Source: CALKMS01 sp036796755 (lineage in GTDB: Bacteria; Actinomycetota; Aquicultoria; SKW223; CALKMS01). From it: 31,024 nucleotides of DNA. The number at the start of each line of letters is the position of its first letter. Positions within the stretch are counted from its first letter, which is position 1. The notes beneath the pieces were generated by a model. It was not told where the DNA came from. It worked only from the letters and a program-made list of their open reading frames with translations, and did no database searches. This document shows positions 28,750 through 31,024 of this stretch, piece by piece. The stretch is from positions 1 to 31,024 of the forward strand of contig DAIRCJ010000008.1 in assembly GCA_036796755.1 (NCBI GenBank), written 5' to 3'. Position numbers and translations under genes: made by a program.

Positions 28750-29400
28750 ATCGCCCGCTTTAAAGACCGGCGACAAGCAGCTCGGGCTTTAGTTAGAGAG
28801 CTTAAAAAAGTAATTTTAAACGCTGAGGCCGTAGTCTTTGGAGTTTTTAAAGGAGGAGTTCCTTTAGCTCAAGAGATCTCCGGCCTTCTTGATCTCCCCT
28901 TTGAAGTTATCGTCTCCCAGAAAATAACTCTCCCTCACAAACCCGAGATTAGTTTTGGAGCCATCAGCGAAAGTGGTTCTCTGGCTCTTAATCAACCCCT
29001 GGTTCGCCATCTTGGCCTTTCCGAACAATACCTCCGTTTTCTGGCTCAAAAAGAAAAGGAAAGGATAGCTCTCTTGCTTAAAAGCTTGCCTCTGAAGCGG
29101 CCTCTACCTCCTTTAAGAAAAAAAACCGCTATTTTAACCGACGACGGGTTAGCCTCTGGCTACACTATGCTGGCTGCTGTGAGAGAAGTAAAAAACCTTG
29201 AGCCTCAGAAAATAATTGTTGCTACCCCCTGTGCCTCTCTTCTTGCTTTCCGGCTAATTGAAAAAGAGGTCGATAAAATAGTAGCTCTGGAAGTCAGCTC
29301 TAAACCCCTTTTTGCCATCGCTGAATACTACGAAGAATGGGAGGAACTAAGCGAAGAAAGCATCAAAAAAATCCTGAATGAAAAGAAAAGTATAGCTTAA
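28750..29400 (+). CDS. Phosphoribosyltransferase-like protein, probable ATC start
   Basis: From 28747 to the stop at 29400 an unbroken frame encodes a type I phosphoribosyltransferase-fold protein. The N-terminus reads ARFKDRRQAARALVREL, then VVFGVFKGGVPLAQEIS, SQKITLPHKPEISFGAIS, LNQPLVRHLGLSEQYL, and the PRPP loop ILTDDGLASGYTMLAAV (around residues 126-142). No ATG, GTG or TTG occurs before 29074, too late for the conserved domain. The ATC at 28750 has GAGG (28738-28741) 8 nt ahead and gives the usual family beginning M-x-RFKDR, so I take it as a non-canonical start; readthrough of the ytxH TAA, in the same frame, is the alternative. Length about 216 aa. Substrate unknown. It ends with a 4-nt overlap with convergent ccmD. 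Confidence 0.8.
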   Translation: MARFKDRRQAARALVRELKKVILNAEAVVFGVFKGGVPLAQEISGLLDLPFEVIVSQKITLPHKPEISFGAISESGSLALNQPLVRHLGLSEQYLRFLAQKEKERIALLLKSLPLKRPLPPLRKKTAILTDDGLASGYTMLAAVREVKNLEPQKIIVATPCASLLAFRLIEKEVDKIVALEVSSKPLFAIAEYYEEWEELSEESIKKILNEKKSIA

Positions 29401-29555
29401 GACTTGTTTTCTAAAATTTCCTTTAAGTTTTTAAGTTCCTTTTCGACCTGGCGAGTTTTCCGCCCCAGAAAAACCAGATAAACAAAGAGAATTAGCCAGG
29501 TTAAACTGTAAGCAGCCCCCACATAAGTTAAAGCGGTGGTTACTTCTTTTTCCAT
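29397..29555 (-). CDS. ccmD: Cytochrome c maturation protein CcmD
   Basis: A 52-aa membrane peptide, a small partner that links CcmC to heme transfer to CcmE. It has a polar N-terminus, YVGAAYSLTWLILFVYLVFLG as the single membrane helix (residues 11-31) and a charged C-terminal tail with RKTRQVEKELKNLKEIL. The Y-x-x-x-x-Y-x-x-T-W pattern is typical. It directly follows the ccmC stop, with GAGGAG in the ccmC end acting as ribosome site. Short enough to be missed by standard gene calling. Confidence 0.85.
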   Translation of the reverse strand: MEKEVTTALTYVGAAYSLTWLILFVYLVFLGRKTRQVEKELKNLKEILENKS

Positions 29556-30242
29556 CTACTCCTCCATTCTTTCTTTTAATTCTTTTAGCTCTTCCTCCAG
29601 ATTATAAAGAGAAAGGCGCATTCTTAAAATTAAGTAGTATAAAACGGTAAAGACAAAGAGGGATAAAAAGAAAGCCGTTTTCATCTGGGGAGAAAGACCG
29701 CCACTTTCCAGAATTGGCTGTCCAGGATGAACGGTTCGATACCAGCGAACGGAAAGAAAAACAATGGGAACATCGATAAACGCCACTATGCCAAAAACCG
29801 CGGCGTAGCGAGCACGGCGGAAATCTTCCCCAACCGAACGGTTAAGAATGATGTAGCCAAGATAAAGAAGCCATAAGACCAGAAAAGTTACCAGACGCGG
29901 CTCGCCCCAGTCCCACCAGGCACCCCAGGCAGCTTTTCCCCATATAGGCCCAGTTATCAAGGTGATGGTAGAAAAAACTACCCCGATTTCAGCCGAAACC
30001 TGAGCTACCGAGTCATAACGCCGATCGGAAGTTTTGAGAAAAGCAATGCTACAGACAAAGACTACCAAAAAGGCAAGAAAACCAACCCAGGCCCCCGGAA
30101 CATGAAAGTAAAATATTTTCTGAGCAACCCGGGGTATGAGTTTGGGTTCGTTAATAAAAGGGGCGTAAATTAAAGCTAAATAAATAGCTAAAATGGTTAA
30201 TCCCAGAGTTAACCAGCAGATTATCTCTTCTTTTTTTCCCAT
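29556..30242 (-). CDS. ccmC: Heme exporter/cytochrome c maturation protein CcmC
   Basis: CcmC handles heme on the outer face of the membrane and passes it to CcmE. The 228-aa protein has six or so membrane segments and the tryptophan-rich WWD-type motif WGKAAWGAWWDWGEPRL near residues 103-119, flanked by heme-ligand histidines in IFYFHVPGAW and TVHPGQP. The family usually has Asp in the last part (WDxRL), which reads WGEPRL here, a mild departure. It overlaps ccmB by one base and abuts ccmD. CcsA and CcmF also have the motif but are longer. Confidence 0.93.
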   Translation of the reverse strand: MGKKEEIICWLTLGLTILAIYLALIYAPFINEPKLIPRVAQKIFYFHVPGAWVGFLAFLVVFVCSIAFLKTSDRRYDSVAQVSAEIGVVFSTITLITGPIWGKAAWGAWWDWGEPRLVTFLVLWLLYLGYIILNRSVGEDFRRARYAAVFGIVAFIDVPIVFLSVRWYRTVHPGQPILESGGLSPQMKTAFFLSLFVFTVLYYLILRMRLSLYNLEEELKELKERMEE

Positions 30243-30925
30243 TATTCCTCCACTACAAACTCAAAAGTAAGATAGGCTAAGACCGAAAAGATAATATCAT
30301 AGACTATCAGAAGTTGCAGCCAGCGAAAAGGCTCATAGATGGGTGAGGGATTAGCCAGATAAAGGGTTAGTTTGACTGAAGCAATTAAAACGGGGGTCAA
30401 GACAGGAAAAGCCAGAAGGGGAAGAAGGAGCTCCCGGGCTTTTAAATTAGCAGTCATAGCCGAAAATAAAGTTCCAATAAAGGAAATCCCGGCGCTTCCT
30501 AAAAGAAAAACTCCAATTAGTTTTAAAGGTTCACGCAACAAGCTGGTGCTGGAAAAAAACAAAGGCAAAAGGGGTAAGGTTAAAAGTTCAACAATCAGAA
30601 TGAAGATTAAATTGCCCAGGGCTTTGCCAAAATAAATAACATAACGTTCAGCCGGGCAGAGGAGCAAACCCTCAAGGCAACCCTTGTCCACTTCCTGAAC
30701 AAAAGAACGAGAAAGCCCAAGGTTAGCCGCGAAAAGGAAAGCTACCCAAACAGCCCCAGCTATTACCTCCAGAGAAAGGCGAGCCCCTCCAAAGGCAAAG
30801 TTAAAAATAACCAGGGTAAGGAGAACAAAAACAAGCATTGAAGTAAAAAGCTCCTTAGTCCTGAGCTCAGCCGTAAAGTCTTTAATTAGAAGAGCTACTA
30901 TCTGCCGAAAACTCTCCAAAGTCAC
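30242..30925 (-). CDS. ccmB: Heme ABC exporter permease CcmB
   Basis: The membrane subunit of the CcmAB transporter that drives heme transfer in System I cytochrome c maturation. Six hydrophobic segments are visible. It includes FAANLGLSRSFVQEVDKGCLEGLLLCPAERYVIYFGKALGN, the classic CcmB region near 55-95, and GSAGISFIGTLFSAMTAN. I place the start at GTG 30925 (227 aa), the family length; a TTG at 30988 would add 21 residues with no homologous look. The gene overlaps ccmA by 44 nt. Confidence 0.92.
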   Translation of the reverse strand: MTLESFRQIVALLIKDFTAELRTKELFTSMLVFVLLTLVIFNFAFGGARLSLEVIAGAVWVAFLFAANLGLSRSFVQEVDKGCLEGLLLCPAERYVIYFGKALGNLIFILIVELLTLPLLPLFFSSTSLLREPLKLIGVFLLGSAGISFIGTLFSAMTANLKARELLLPLLAFPVLTPVLIASVKLTLYLANPSPIYEPFRWLQLLIVYDIIFSVLAYLTFEFVVEE

Positions 30926-31022
30926 CAACCTGGCTAAAATATTTTTCTTTAAGCTCGGAAAGGGAAGTCTTATCCCGCCGAGTTTCAAACAAAATCTCCC
31001 CCCGCGAAAGCAAGATAATTCT
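30882..31022 (-). CDS. ccmA: CcmA, heme exporter ATPase (C-terminal end only)
   Basis: The last 46 codons of an ABC ATPase reach the right edge: RIILLSRGEILFETRRDK followed by SLSELKEKYF is the usual end of a CcmA-type ATPase, where D-x-V-x-x-L-x-x-G and then a short Leu-Lys-Glu helix occur. It stops at TAA (30884-30882), inside the first part of ccmB. The Walker motifs lie outside the window. The next genes identify it as ccmA. Confidence 0.75.
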   Translation of the reverse strand, partial: RIILLSRGEILFETRRDKTSLSELKEKYFSQVGDFGEFSADSSSSN

Positions 31023-31024
31023 TT

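Noticed and set aside
29074..29400. TTG 29074 as the start of the phosphoribosyltransferase
   Set aside because: It would delete half of the conserved domain, and no ribosome site precedes it.
1..31024. CRISPR array, transposase, integrase or phage genes
   Set aside because: No regular repeat-spacer pattern and no such protein were seen on either strand.

Overview
The window reads as a chromosomal segment of a free-living bacterium, not a plasmid or phage: about 33 protein genes (one cut by each window edge), three tRNA genes, one long SRP RNA and one decayed gene, with no integrase, transposase or CRISPR array. Composition is moderate (mid-40s % GC by eye) and proteins are rich in Lys and Glu. 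The block SRP RNA - dnaX - ybaB - recR, with tadA, serS and tRNA-Ser genes close by, together with a ~275-nt SRP RNA carrying an Alu domain, is the arrangement known from Bacillota and some deep-branching Terrabacteria. DUF4446, YtxH and an ECF sigma/DUF5667 pair fit that placement. A pyruvate-type ferredoxin oxidoreductase, cytochrome c maturation genes (ccmABCD) and heme o synthase point to ferredoxin-linked carbon metabolism plus a cytochrome-based respiratory chain. Phylum-level assignment is inference only.

Layout. 1-2249, minus strand: a partial gene at the left edge, a broken MGMT-like gene, tRNA-Ser(UGA), tadA and larB. 2256-4898, plus: DUF4446 protein, pheA, serS. 4895-5773, minus: heme o synthase. 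5857-8790, plus: tRNA-Ser(GGA), SRP RNA, dnaX-ybaB-recR. 8902-11966, plus: promoter and the four-subunit porGDAB operon. 12064-14999, plus: a PstS-like lipoprotein coupled to an HD-GYP receptor. 15048-17370, plus: promoter and lysC-asd. 17385-17837, minus: CBS-pair protein. 17903-20647, plus: MrfA-type helicase, a small ferredoxin and an FmdB-type zinc ribbon; the last two each have a sigma70-like promoter with the same 20-bp palindrome. 20805-24356, plus: metG-tatD and an ECF sigma factor/anti-sigma pair, ended by a strong terminator. 24357-24907: a 550-bp gene-free stretch with G/C-run inverted repeats, then tRNA-Arg(CCG). 25005-27220, minus: aminotransferase-ddl. 27283-29400, plus: geranylgeranyl-reductase-family flavoprotein, YtxH protein, phosphoribosyltransferase. 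29397-31022, minus: ccmA (partial)-ccmB-ccmC-ccmD.

Most notable: (i) a phosphoribosyltransferase whose conserved N-terminus has no ATG/GTG/TTG start and seems to begin at ATC just after the ytxH stop codon; (ii) an MGMT-like pseudogene with one frameshift and two stop codons; (iii) paired promoter/operator modules resembling CsoR/CstR sites in front of the ferredoxin and zinc-ribbon genes; (iv) an in-phase A AAA AAC slippery heptamer in dnaX that would give a gamma-like product; (v) a binding-protein/HD-GYP pair that looks like a ligand-controlled c-di-GMP sensor; (vi) several genes with a -10 box so close to the start codon that they look leaderless. Most of the rest is well-known housekeeping.
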